Positions 1 through 5,498 of a stretch of DNA of 5,498 nt are shown here, one piece after another (position 1 is the first letter of the stretch; each line of letters starts with the position of its first letter). The notes under the pieces are model-generated. The model was not told the DNA's origin, ran no database searches, and worked only from the letters and a program-made list of their open reading frames with translations. The position numbers and the translations under genes are program-made. The DNA comes from an uncultured Nitrosomonadales bacterium (GTDB taxonomy: Bacteria > Pseudomonadota > Gammaproteobacteria > Burkholderiales > Methylophilaceae). Where the stretch lies: positions 1 to 5,498 of the forward strand of contig CAMLMA010000120.1 in NCBI GenBank assembly GCA_946481065.1, in the 5' to 3' direction.

Positions 1-29
1 CCCCAAAAAAATTCAGAAGATTATAACCG

Positions 30-1085
30 ATGACCCAGCCCACTCCTATCACTCTTACCATTCCCGCCGAGCTCGGTGGACAGCGGCTGGATCAGGTCTT
101 GCAGCAGTTATTGCCGGAGTATTCGAGGTCGCGCCTGCAAGCCTGGATCAAGGAGGGGCAGGTCAAGCTGGGCGAACAGGCTGTGACGCCGAAACTCAAG
201 GTTTGGGGTGGGGAGCAGGTCGTCGTCATGCCACAGGCGGTGCTATCGGACCAGCCGTTCCAGCCGCAGGACATCCCTCTCAACATCGTGCATGAGGACG
301 CGGACATCCTCGTCATCAACAAGCCTGCAGGGCTTGTGGTCCATCCAGCGGCAGGGAATTGGGAAGGCACCTTGCTCAACGGCTTGTTGCACCATCTGCC
401 TGCATTGGAGCGTGTGCCGCGCGCGGGCATCGTCCATCGGCTGGACAAGGACACCAGCGGCCTGCTGGTCGTCGCCAAGCATCTTGAAGCCCAGACCCAC
501 CTTGTGCGGCAATTGCAGGCGAGAACGGTCAAACGCGAATATCGCGCCATCGTCTGGGGCCAGATCTGGCGCAACGGTACGGTCGACCAGCCGATCGGAC
601 GCCACCCGCATGCCAGGACCAAGATGGCGGTCAACCGCATGGGCAAGCCTGCGGTGACGCGTTATGAGGTGCTGGAACGCTTCGGGGTGCATACCTACCT
701 GCGATGCTTGCTGGAGACTGGCCGAACCCATCAGATCCGTGTCCATATGCAACATTTGCAGGCACCGATAGTGGGTGATCCGGTCTATGGCATCCGCGGC
801 ATCATCCCGCATCGGTTCATGACGGACGTGTTATTCGATGCGGTACAAGGCTTCAAGCGCCAGGCCTTGCACGCCATTCGCCTGGGGTTGACCCACCCCG
901 CGAGCGGCTTGCCGATGGAGTGGCAGATCGACCTGCCGGCGGACATGAAGTTGCTGCTCGAAGCCATGCGACACGAGGACCCAGTGACCGACGAGACTTT
1001 CAGCTTCGAGATGCTGGAGGATGCGGATGATCTCGACGATGCAGACTTCGACGACGAGACGCTGGATGACGACGACATTGAATGA
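30..1085 (+). CDS. rluD: 23S rRNA pseudouridine synthase RluD (RluA family)
   Basis: This 351-residue protein is an RluA-family pseudouridine synthase. RluD enzymes convert uridines of helix 69 of 23S rRNA (E. coli 1911, 1915, 1917) to pseudouridine during 50S assembly. An S4-type RNA-binding domain covers about residues 15–75 (GGQRLDQVLQQLLPEYSRSR). The catalytic domain follows, with INKPAGLVVHP at 96–106, the signature HRLDKDTSGLL at 136–146 (catalytic Asp139) and GRTHQIRVH at 231–239. RluD is preferred over RluC because the next gene is pgeF, its usual neighbour. The ATG at 30 gives a normal N-terminus; the Shine-Dalgarno is only a weak AGAAGA at 15–20. The protein exceeds E. coli RluD (326 residues, from memory) mainly through a C-terminal tail: residues 331–351 contain 14 Asp/Glu and no basic residue. 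The last codons overlap the start of pgeF, so the two are probably co-transcribed and translationally coupled. Confidence 0.95.
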   Translation: MTQPTPITLTIPAELGGQRLDQVLQQLLPEYSRSRLQAWIKEGQVKLGEQAVTPKLKVWGGEQVVVMPQAVLSDQPFQPQDIPLNIVHEDADILVINKPAGLVVHPAAGNWEGTLLNGLLHHLPALERVPRAGIVHRLDKDTSGLLVVAKHLEAQTHLVRQLQARTVKREYRAIVWGQIWRNGTVDQPIGRHPHARTKMAVNRMGKPAVTRYEVLERFGVHTYLRCLLETGRTHQIRVHMQHLQAPIVGDPVYGIRGIIPHRFMTDVLFDAVQGFKRQALHAIRLGLTHPASGLPMEWQIDLPADMKLLLEAMRHEDPVTDETFSFEMLEDADDLDDADFDDETLDDDDIE

Positions 1086-1821
1086 AGCTGGCCTCATCAG
1101 GCCCGACTGGCCGGCGCCCGACAATGTTCGGGCGTTGCAGACTACGCGCGCCGGCGGCATCAGTCTGGCACCGTATGCCAGCATGAACCTCGGCGACCAT
1201 GTCGCGGATGATCCCTTGCACGTGGCCGCCAACCGACAGCGTCTCCAGCCATGGTTACCTAGCGAGCCGGTCTGGATGCGGCAAGTGCACGGCACCGCGG
1301 TGGTGTGCGCTGACAAGGCGAGTTGCCTGCCGGAAGCGGATGCAGCCTACGCTCGCCGGCCGAATACCGTATGCACGGTGATGACGGCGGATTGCCTGCC
1401 GCTTTTGTTCTGCGACCGTGCCGGTAGCGTCGTTGCCGCTGTGCATGCTGGATGGCGCGGGCTGCTGGCCGGTGTCATCGAGGCAACGATCCGCGACATG
1501 GCAGTCGCGCCTGGGGAACTTATGGCCTGGCTAGGCCCGGCGATCGGCCCCGAAGCATTCGAGGTCGGGGCAGAGGTTCGGCAGATGTTCGTCGACAAGG
1601 ATGCTGCCGCGACACAGGCATTCGCGCCGACAGTAAACGGCAAATGGCTTGCCGATATCTACCAATTGGCGAGAGGCCGCTTACGCCAGTCAGGGGTCAA
1701 CGCCGTCTACGGCGGTCAATATTGCACTTACCAGGATGACGAGCGCTTCTTCTCATACCGGCGCGATGGCGTCACCGGGCGCATGGCCAGCATGGTTTGG
1801 CTCGTCGGCGATCATGCCTGA
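1066..1821 (+). CDS. pgeF: Peptidoglycan editing factor PgeF (YfiH / DUF152 multicopper-like family)
   Basis: The protein (251 residues from this start) resembles E. coli YfiH along its whole length. In E. coli PgeF keeps wrongly incorporated amino acids such as L-serine out of the peptidoglycan stem peptide. Related proteins act as zinc-dependent purine nucleoside phosphorylases/deaminases, so the old 'laccase' label should not be trusted. The metal/catalytic residues are present: His75 in RQVHG, Cys110 in MTADCLPLLFC and His127 in AVHAGWRG. WLGPAIGPEAFEVG and FFSYRRDGVTGRMAS are further family blocks. The frame is open back to an ATG at 1021. I chose ATG 1066 because it places the conserved LIRPDWPAP segment about ten residues in, close to E. 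coli, and has GAG at 1056–1058 seven bases upstream; TTG 1078 is an alternative. The gene overlaps the 3' end of rluD by 20 bases in another frame. It is probably cytoplasmic. Confidence 0.92.
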   Translation: MTTTLNEAGLIRPDWPAPDNVRALQTTRAGGISLAPYASMNLGDHVADDPLHVAANRQRLQPWLPSEPVWMRQVHGTAVVCADKASCLPEADAAYARRPNTVCTVMTADCLPLLFCDRAGSVVAAVHAGWRGLLAGVIEATIRDMAVAPGELMAWLGPAIGPEAFEVGAEVRQMFVDKDAAATQAFAPTVNGKWLADIYQLARGRLRQSGVNAVYGGQYCTYQDDERFFSYRRDGVTGRMASMVWLVGDHA

Positions 1822-1851
1822 AATTCAAGCGCGGTAAGCCGGCCCCTCGTT

Positions 1852-1857
1852 TATAAT
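1852..1857 (+). promoter_or_regulatory. Possible -10 box of the ZIP transporter gene
   Basis: A perfect TATAAT lies 28 bases before the transporter ATG, in the short gap after pgeF. No recognisable -35 hexamer occurs at 16–18 bases upstream and there is no TGn extension. It may need an activator, or it may be chance in an otherwise GC-rich stretch. No intrinsic terminator is visible after pgeF, so read-through from rluD–pgeF is also possible. Confidence 0.35.
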
Positions 1858-1884
1858 GCCGATTCTTCAAATTTGCCGGGGTTG

Positions 1885-2685
1885 ATGCCCTTTCCCGATA
1901 TGTCTACGCTTTCCTGGATCATCACGACCAGCCTGCTGGGCGGCGTCCTGAGTGTGCTGGCGGCCGGCTTCATGGCGTTCAAGGCACGCCGTAGCTGGGT
2001 CCCCATGCTGATCAGCTATGCCATCGGCGCATTGCTCGGCGCCGTTTTTCTCGAGATATTGCCGCATGCTTTCCATGCATCGGGCAACATCGATGCCATG
2101 GCCGTGACGGTACTGCTCGGCATCCTGCTGTTTTTCATCCTGGAAAAGTTGGTGCTCTGGCGGCATTGTCATGGCGACGAATGCGAAGTGCACGCCGGCC
2201 ACGATGCCCACCAGGCTGGCGATGATCATCACGACCATGGCCGTAGCGGACTCATGATCATGGTCGGCGATACCTTCCATAACTTCGTCGACGGCATCCT
2301 GATCGCGGCGGCCTTCATGATCGATACCAACCTTGGCGTGGTCACGGCGCTTGCCATCATTGCCCACGAGATCCCGCAGGAGGTCGGCGATTTTCTCATC
2401 CTGCTGCATTCCGGCTACAGCAAGCGGCAGGCGCTGCTGTTCAACCTCTTATCCAGCCTCGCGACACTGGTCGGCGGCCTGCTCGGCTATTTTGCCTTGC
2501 AGAGCGTCCAGACCTGGATCCCGACCATCCTCGGGCTGGCGGCAGCAAGCATGATCTATGTGGCGGTCGCTGACCTGATTCCCGGCCTGCACAAGCGTAC
2601 GGAATTGAAAGCGACCATTCAGCAAGTAGTATTGATCGCGCTAGGGATCAGCTCGATCTGGCTGGTCAAGGCGCTCCTCGACTGA
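1885..2685 (+). CDS. ZIP family divalent metal transporter (LIV-1-like)
   Basis: This is a 266-residue inner-membrane protein of the ZIP (SLC39-like) family, which moves Zn2+, Fe2+ or Mn2+ into the cytoplasm. About eight hydrophobic helices can be seen (roughly 10–31, 39–61, 70–91, 122–144, 150–172, 184–206, 211–233, 246–265). The two metal-site signatures are intact: HNFVDG at 132–137 in helix IV and HEIPQE at 161–166 in helix V, followed by VGDFLILLHSGYS, which resembles the LIV-1 branch. The helix III–IV loop (94–119) is rich in His, Asp and Glu (HCHGDECEVHAGHDAHQ, then HHDHG), a likely metal-sensing or binding loop. Substrate cannot be told from sequence. The start is uncertain: ATG 1885 has GGGG only three bases upstream, TTG 1873 has no ribosome site, and ATG 1900 (MSTLSWII) gives a more typical ZIP N-terminus. 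The 3' end overlaps the convergent small membrane gene by 45 bases. Confidence 0.9.
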   Translation: MPFPDMSTLSWIITTSLLGGVLSVLAAGFMAFKARRSWVPMLISYAIGALLGAVFLEILPHAFHASGNIDAMAVTVLLGILLFFILEKLVLWRHCHGDECEVHAGHDAHQAGDDHHDHGRSGLMIMVGDTFHNFVDGILIAAAFMIDTNLGVVTALAIIAHEIPQEVGDFLILLHSGYSKRQALLFNLLSSLATLVGGLLGYFALQSVQTWIPTILGLAAASMIYVAVADLIPGLHKRTELKATIQQVVLIALGISSIWLVKALLD

Positions 2686-2877
2686 GGCGGCGCTGGCGGC
2701 TTCGGCCTCGCGCGCTTCCCGATTGCGGCGTCGCTGCGGGGTCGAAAAGAGCCAAACGAATAACGCGCAGGGCAACAGTCCGTAGAACAGGAAAGTCAGG
2801 ATACCTGCGGCCAGCGAGTGTTCAGTCACGGCCATCATGAGCGTGACATAGAGCCACGCGATTGCAACGATATACAT
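2641..2877 (-). CDS. Small conserved two-helix inner membrane protein
   Basis: This is a 78-residue protein starting [17 protein letters not shown]. Two hydrophobic segments are clear, about 2–17 and 22–45, separated by the short polar turn TEHS. A positively charged stretch ([11 protein letters not shown]) and an Ala/Glu-rich soluble tail follow. The positive charge after the second helix suggests the tail is cytoplasmic and the turn periplasmic. It resembles small uncharacterised membrane proteins that I recall from other betaproteobacteria (memory, not a search); no function is known to me. I chose ATG 2877; the frame extends to TTG 2886, but neither start has a convincing Shine-Dalgarno site. 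The gene is convergent with the ZIP transporter, overlapping its last 45 bases. It is divergent from rimO, whose start codon may lie only two bases away, so its promoter would have to lie within the rimO coding region. Confidence 0.72.
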   Translation of the reverse strand: MYIVAIAWLYVTLMMAVTEHSLAAGILTFLFYGLLPCALFVWLFSTPQRRRNREAREAEAASAASVEERLDQPDRADP

Positions 2878-2879
2878 GG

Positions 2880-4220
2880 ATGTCAAGAATGATGCTTAAA
2901 TCAGTGCCAAAAGTCGGTTTCGTTTCTCTGGGTTGCCCCAAGGCTTCGTCAGATTCGGAACGTATTCTCACGCAATTACGCGCGGAAGGCTACGAAATAT
3001 CGGGTTCCTATGAGGATTCCGATCTGGTTGTGGTGAATACCTGCGGCTTCATCGATAGCGCCGTCGCGGAATCGCTTGATGCGATCGGCGAAGCGCTCGA
3101 CAAGAACGGCAAGGTCATCGTCACCGGTTGCCTGGGCGCGAAGGCGGACGTGGTGCAAAACGCACATCCGAGTGTGCTTGCCGTGACCGGGCCACATGCG
3201 ATGGAAGAGGTCATGGCGCATGTCCATGGCCACTTGCCTAAACCGCATGACCCCTATACTGATCTGGTGCCGCCGCAAGGCATTCGCCTGACACCCAAGC
3301 ATTACGCTTATCTCAAGATATCCGAGGGCTGTAACCATCGCTGCAGTTTCTGCATCATCCCCTCCATGCGTGGCGACCTTGTCAGCCGGCCGATCGGCGA
3401 TGTCATGCAAGAGGCAGAGAACCTGGTCAATGCCGGCGTTTCAGAGCTGCTGGTGATCTCGCAGGACACGAGCGCTTATGGCGTGGATGTCAAATATCGC
3501 ACCGGTTTCTGGAATGGGCGGCCGATCAAGACGCGCATGACAGAGCTGGCGAAAGGGCTCGGAGAACTGGGCGTCTGGGTGCGCATGCATTATGTCTATC
3601 CATACCCGCATGTCGACGAGATCATCCCGCTGATGGCGGATGGCCTCATCCTGCCGTATCTGGATGTACCGTTCCAGCACGCCAGTCCGCGTATCCTCAA
3701 GGCCATGAAGCGTCCGGCCAGCAGCGAAAACAACCTGGCTCGGATCAATGCCTGGCGGGATATTTGCCCGGATATCACCATCCGCAGTACGTTCATCGTC
3801 GGCTTCCCGGGTGAAACGGACGATGATTTCGAGATGCTCCTCGACTTCATGCAGGAAGCGCAGCTCGACCGTGTCGGGTGCTTCGCCTATTCAGCAGTCG
3901 ATGGGGCCGTCGCCAACGCCTTGCCGAACCATGTCCCGGAAGCGTTGAAGCAGGAGCGGCTGGCACGGTTCATGGCGGTGCAGGAGGAGATCAGCGCCAA
4001 CAAGCAACGCAACAAGATCGGGCGTATCGAGATGGTGCTGGTCGACGAGGTCGAAGGTGACGTCGCCATTGGTCGCACCAGCGCCGATGCTCCAGAGATC
4101 GATGGCGTGGTGCATCTGGCAGATGCCGATGGCCTGATGCCTGGCGATCTGGTCGAGGTGGAGATCACGGGTTCGGATGGTCACGATCTGTGGGCGGCAC
4201 CACCCAGCAGGGAAGAGTGA
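2880..4220 (+). CDS. rimO: Ribosomal protein S12 methylthiotransferase RimO
   Basis: RimO is a radical-SAM enzyme with two 4Fe-4S clusters that adds a methylthio group to the beta-carbon of a conserved Asp of ribosomal protein S12 (Asp88 in E. coli numbering). The protein is 446 residues from this start and resembles E. coli RimO throughout. The N-terminal UPF0004 domain carries the auxiliary-cluster cysteines Cys19 (SLGCPK), Cys55 (NTCGF) and Cys84 (TGCLGA). The radical-SAM motif CNHRCSFC lies at 151–158 and a TRAM domain at about 380–446. The blocks [35 protein letters not shown] and FIVGFPGET separate RimO from the tRNA enzyme MiaB. After GCPK it reads ASSDSER where E. coli has NLVDSER. 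The start is uncertain among ATG 2880, 2889 and 2892: a weak GGAT at 2878–2881 would serve 2889, and nothing serves 2880. Promoter not identified; a likely terminator lies about 130 bases downstream. Confidence 0.95.
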   Translation: MSRMMLKSVPKVGFVSLGCPKASSDSERILTQLRAEGYEISGSYEDSDLVVVNTCGFIDSAVAESLDAIGEALDKNGKVIVTGCLGAKADVVQNAHPSVLAVTGPHAMEEVMAHVHGHLPKPHDPYTDLVPPQGIRLTPKHYAYLKISEGCNHRCSFCIIPSMRGDLVSRPIGDVMQEAENLVNAGVSELLVISQDTSAYGVDVKYRTGFWNGRPIKTRMTELAKGLGELGVWVRMHYVYPYPHVDEIIPLMADGLILPYLDVPFQHASPRILKAMKRPASSENNLARINAWRDICPDITIRSTFIVGFPGETDDDFEMLLDFMQEAQLDRVGCFAYSAVDGAVANALPNHVPEALKQERLARFMAVQEEISANKQRNKIGRIEMVLVDEVEGDVAIGRTSADAPEIDGVVHLADADGLMPGDLVEVEITGSDGHDLWAAPPSREE

Positions 4221-4269
4221 GTCCTCGGTTGTGCGACAGGAGCAGCCCTGTCAGTTCATGCCAGCCGCA

Positions 4270-4611
4270 CTAGGTGAATAAATCTGGTGGTGTCAGTGGT
4301 TGCGGACGTTCGGAATCAGCCCGGTCTTCCAGGAAGTCGAGTGTGTAAGGGCAGCGTGTAGGTTTGCGCGCTGCCTTTTTCTTTCTGGCGCTGATGCCAC
4401 CGGTCTGGATGTAAGGGGTCTGGCTGATGCGGAGGTAGCCGGATGCTTGCAGTTTATGCGCTGTGGTCTCGAACAGGCTCAGCGGATTGTCGATATTCTG
4501 TAACGTGATGACGTCTTTTTTGACTTTCATGACGCTATACATCACGAACTTGGCACCAGTTTGTTTCCCGTAAATTTCACCGGTATGGATTGCACCTGGA
4601 TGAATGTCCAC
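4270..4611 (-). CDS. Small protein of unknown function, GTG start
   Basis: The frame encodes a 113-residue protein that I do not recognise. The reading frame continues upstream into the repressor gene, but the real start is probably GTG 4611: AGGAG at 4617–4621 precedes it by five bases and a promoter lies just beyond. The codons look like those of a real gene, rich in C- or G-ending codons and without rare-codon runs. The N-terminal part (HPGAIHTGEIYGKQTGAKF) is followed by a mixed region (VMYSVMKVKKDVITLQN, then NPLSLFETTAHKLQASGYLRIS). A basic patch, SARKKKAARKPTRCPYTLD, follows, and the end is Pro-rich. No signal peptide or membrane helix is visible, so it is probably a soluble, basic, cytoplasmic protein. 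It lies between rimO and the repressor terminator, convergent with rimO and in the same direction as the repressor. The basic patch coincides with a plus-strand terminator hairpin, so a non-coding explanation is not excluded. Confidence 0.6.
   Translation of the reverse strand: MDIHPGAIHTGEIYGKQTGAKFVMYSVMKVKKDVITLQNIDNPLSLFETTAHKLQASGYLRISQTPYIQTGGISARKKKAARKPTRCPYTLDFLEDRADSERPQPLTPPDLFT
4350..4386 (+). terminator. Intrinsic terminator, probably of rimO
   Basis: GGCAGCG (4350–4356) pairs with CGCTGCC (4369–4375), a 7-bp GC-rich stem. Three more inner pairs, two of them G-T, would reduce the loop to six bases. TTTTTCTTTCT follows directly on the plus strand. The minus strand has no T run after the stem, so the signal is directional. 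It lies 130 bases after the rimO stop and inside the antisense small gene. Confidence 0.65.
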
Positions 4612-4616
4612 GTTGG

Positions 4617-4621
4617 CTCCT
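4617..4621 (-). promoter_or_regulatory. Ribosome binding site setting the GTG start of the small gene
   Basis: AGGAG on the minus strand lies five bases before GTG 4611. It is the best-placed Shine-Dalgarno sequence in this frame and decides the start against the longer upstream frame, which would cross the repressor terminator and overlap the repressor gene. Confidence 0.6.
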
Positions 4622-4637
4622 GAAGATCGATGCAGGC

Positions 4638-4666
4638 ATGATAACCAGTCCCAGTATGCATCACAA
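4638..4666 (-). promoter_or_regulatory. Sigma-70-like promoter of the small unknown gene
   Basis: On the minus strand TTGTGA (4666–4661, 4 of 6 to consensus) is separated by 17 bases from TATCAT (4643–4638, 5 of 6). Transcription would begin near 4631, about 20 bases before the GTG start and just before its ribosome site. It sits immediately after the repressor terminator, as expected for an independently transcribed gene. Confidence 0.5.
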
Positions 4667-4692
4667 GCGATACATGTTCTCAGGCTAGTGAT

Positions 4693-4716
4693 AAAAAAAT
4701 CCCCGCATGTGCGGGG
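4693..4716 (-). terminator. Intrinsic terminator of the TetR-family repressor gene
   Basis: Read on the minus strand, CCCCGC (4716–4711) and GCGGGG (4706–4701) form a 6-bp all-GC stem with a four-base loop. One A and then seven T (4699–4693) follow. It begins 26 bases after the repressor stop codon. This is a textbook rho-independent terminator that separates the repressor transcript from the downstream small gene. Confidence 0.9.
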
Positions 4717-4742
4717 TAAAGGGGATGAGATAACCGGTGGCT

Positions 4743-5360
4743 CTACTTGCGTCGCATGGCGATATGAGCCTTGATCGATTGTTCGGCATTCTTGCGAATA
4801 TTGCCGTTCTCGGTATCCTTGACCCACATATGCAGTAGACCTGTAAAGAAAAAGTGGGAGTCCATCGCGAGACTTGCGGGATCATCTGCCGGCCGCAACT
4901 GGCCTTTATCCTTGGCCCGTTTGTAGACCAGTTCGATCTTTTCGACGAAGCCATGGCAATTGGACAGGATCAATTGCAGGACTTCGGAGAACTCATCCAC
5001 ATATTCGCAGCGCGTCATCATCACCTCGTAGGTGCGACGAGTCTTCAAATCGTCATTCAATACCTTTATGGTGCTGCAAAAGAAGCGCTCGATACAGGAG
5101 AGTGGGTCGTCCTCGGATTCCAGCAACAGGATGCCGTCCATGCGGTCGATCAATGGCAGGAATACCTGCTCGCGCATGGCCTGGAAGAGATCTGTCTTGT
5201 TGCGGAAATGCCAATAGATGGCACCCCGAGTCACGCCGGCTTTTTCAGCGATCGTTTCCATCGGCGTGCGACTGACGCCACGGGCGAAGAACACTTCGCG
5301 CGCGGCGTCAATGATCTGTTGCCGGGTGATTTCTGCGTCTTCTTTAGTTTTACGCACCAT
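4743..5360 (-). CDS. TetR-family transcriptional repressor, AcrR/TtgR type
   Basis: This is a 205-residue one-domain-plus-sensor regulator. The N-terminus (MVRKTKEDAEITRQQIIDAA) and the helix-turn-helix (about 33–52, recognition segment AGVTRGAIYWHF at 41–52) are nearly those of AcrR, TtgR and MtrR, the dimeric repressors of RND multidrug efflux pumps. The C-terminal half (about 60–205) is the variable, all-helical ligand and dimer domain, where drugs would bind and release the protein from DNA. ATG 5360 is chosen because it reproduces the family's N-terminus; the only purine run upstream is a distant GAG, so translation may be weak. The gene is divergent from the truncated gene at 5482, and two AcrR-like operators lie between them. 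It therefore probably represses the neighbour and perhaps itself. A strong terminator follows. The pump's drug specificity cannot be told from this sequence. Confidence 0.9.
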   Translation of the reverse strand: MVRKTKEDAEITRQQIIDAAREVFFARGVSRTPMETIAEKAGVTRGAIYWHFRNKTDLFQAMREQVFLPLIDRMDGILLLESEDDPLSCIERFFCSTIKVLNDDLKTRRTYEVMMTRCEYVDEFSEVLQLILSNCHGFVEKIELVYKRAKDKGQLRPADDPASLAMDSHFFFTGLLHMWVKDTENGNIRKNAEQSIKAHIAMRRK

Positions 5361-5386
5361 AATCTAATATATTCTCAAAAATCTAG

Positions 5387-5414
5387 TTTACATACATTCG
5401 TGATTGTTTATAAT
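5387..5414 (+). promoter_or_regulatory. Strong sigma-70-like promoter of the divergent (efflux) gene
   Basis: TTTACA (5387–5392, 5 of 6 to consensus) and TATAAT (5409–5414, 6 of 6) are 16 bases apart, with a predicted start near 5421 and a leader of about 60 bases. The first operator palindrome covers nearly the whole of this promoter, so repressor binding would exclude RNA polymerase. Confidence 0.7.
5389..5412 (+). promoter_or_regulatory. AcrR/TtgR-like operator, site 1
   Basis: The left arm TACATACATTCG and right arm TGATTGTTTATA form an imperfect 24-base palindrome (8 of 12 positions symmetric). Compared with the 24-base E. coli AcrR operator as I remember it (arms TACATACATTTG and TGAATGTATGTA), 20 of 24 positions agree. 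The adjacent repressor has almost the same recognition helix as AcrR. The site spans most of the -35 box, the spacer and most of the -10 of the plus-strand promoter. Confidence 0.7.
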
Positions 5415-5440
5415 ATACATACATCCCAGAATGTAAGCAA
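5412..5440 (-). promoter_or_regulatory. Possible promoter of the TetR-family repressor gene
   Basis: On the minus strand TTGCTT (5440–5435) and TATATT (5417–5412, 5 of 6 to consensus) are 17 bases apart, with a start near 5405 and a leader of about 45 bases. The -35 match is weak. It overlaps the second operator palindrome, which would allow autorepression. Confidence 0.35.
5416..5439 (+). promoter_or_regulatory. AcrR/TtgR-like operator, site 2
   Basis: The left arm TACATACATCCC and right arm AGAATGTAAGCA form a second imperfect palindrome (8 of 12 symmetric). It agrees with the remembered E. coli AcrR operator at 18 of 24 positions. It begins 27 bases after site 1, repeating TACATACAT exactly. 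It covers the predicted start of the plus-strand transcript and the possible repressor promoter. Confidence 0.55.
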
Positions 5441-5481
5441 GTAATATTTGCTATATTTCTAATCAAGACATGGAGTTAGAC

Positions 5482-5498
5482 ATGGCTGCACAAAAAAA
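5482..5498 (+). CDS. 5' end of a gene divergent from the repressor; probably the first gene of an RND efflux operon
   Basis: Only M-A-A-Q-K and part of a sixth codon are present before the window ends, so the protein cannot be identified from its own sequence. ATG 5482 is preferred over the in-frame ATG 5470 because GGAG at 5472–5475 lies six bases before it. Its position suggests a membrane fusion protein (AcrA/MexA/TtgA type): it is divergent from an AcrR-like repressor, behind a strong promoter covered by AcrR-like operators. That identification is inference from context alone. Confidence 0.6.

Noticed and set aside
20..25. TATAAT on the minus strand just before rluD, suggesting a promoter for a divergent upstream gene.
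   Set aside because: No -35 match lies at the right distance (it would fall inside rluD), and the upstream gene is outside the window. It is plausible, since bamD/comL is often divergent from rluD, but it is not supported here.
243..812. Long minus-strand frames opposite rluD (up to 189 codons).
   Set aside because: These are shadow frames of a GC-rich gene with strong codon bias; rluD on the plus strand has all family motifs.
1841..1846. Small GC-rich palindromic stretch after pgeF as a terminator.
   Set aside because: The stem is too short and is followed by a -10-like sequence rather than a T run.
2881..2886. A perfect TTGACA on the minus strand just upstream of the small membrane gene.
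   Set aside because: At 16–18 bases spacing there is no -10-like hexamer (CAATCG or AATCGC), and transcription would begin inside the coding sequence. Probably chance.
4235..4252. Hairpin GACAGG–AGCAGC–CCTGTC just after rimO, flanked by GTGCG (4231–4235) and CGCAC (4266–4270), as a terminator or structured RNA.
   Set aside because: There is no T run on either strand, and the outer arms are short. The 4350–4386 hairpin is a much better terminator.
4300..4503. Plus-strand 67-codon frame opposite the small unknown gene.
   Set aside because: It has no ribosome site, looks like a mirror of the minus-strand codons, and contains the plus-strand terminator.
4612..4827. Upstream extension of the small minus-strand gene to 185 codons, overlapping the repressor gene.
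   Set aside because: It would run across the repressor's strong terminator and overlap its coding end. The GTG at 4611 with AGGAG and a promoter explains the gene better.
4854..5444. Long plus-strand frame opposite the TetR-family gene (196 codons).
   Set aside because: It is the antisense shadow of a clearly recognised repressor and continues through the operator region; no family resemblance.

Overview
The window is an ordinary-looking stretch of a Gram-negative, moderately GC-rich proteobacterial chromosome. The protein sequences and the rluD–pgeF pairing fit a betaproteobacterium, possibly a methylotroph of the Methylophilaceae. That placement is an inference from resemblance, because no rRNA or other taxonomic marker is present. 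There are no tRNAs, insertion sequences, CRISPR arrays or phage genes.

Layout. Positions 30–1821 hold a two-gene translationally overlapping unit: rluD (23S rRNA pseudouridine synthase) and pgeF (YfiH/DUF152, peptidoglycan editing factor). After a 63-base gap with a good -10 box comes a ZIP-family metal transporter (1885–2685, +). A small two-helix membrane protein gene on the minus strand (2641–2877) overlaps the 3' end of the transporter gene and starts almost back-to-back with rimO (2880–4220, +), the ribosomal protein S12 methylthiotransferase. The 522 bases between rimO and the next clear gene are not empty. They contain a probable 113-codon minus-strand gene of unknown function (4270–4611) that starts at GTG and has its own ribosome binding site and promoter. 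A plus-strand intrinsic terminator, probably that of rimO, lies inside this gene.

The right end is a regulatory module. An AcrR/TtgR-type TetR repressor (4743–5360, -), closed by a strong terminator, is divergent from a gene of which only the first codons are present (5482–5498, +). The AT-rich intergenic region contains a near-consensus promoter and two tandem imperfect palindromes sharing the core TACATACAT. They closely resemble the operator of E. coli AcrR, so the truncated gene is probably the first gene of an RND-type multidrug efflux operon.

Functionally, rluD and rimO both modify the ribosome, while the remaining genes concern the cell envelope, metal transport and efflux control. 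I see no evidence of a wholly new system. The items most worth a second look are the tandem operator/promoter architecture, the antisense arrangement of the unknown small gene with the rimO terminator, and the strongly acidic tail of RluD.
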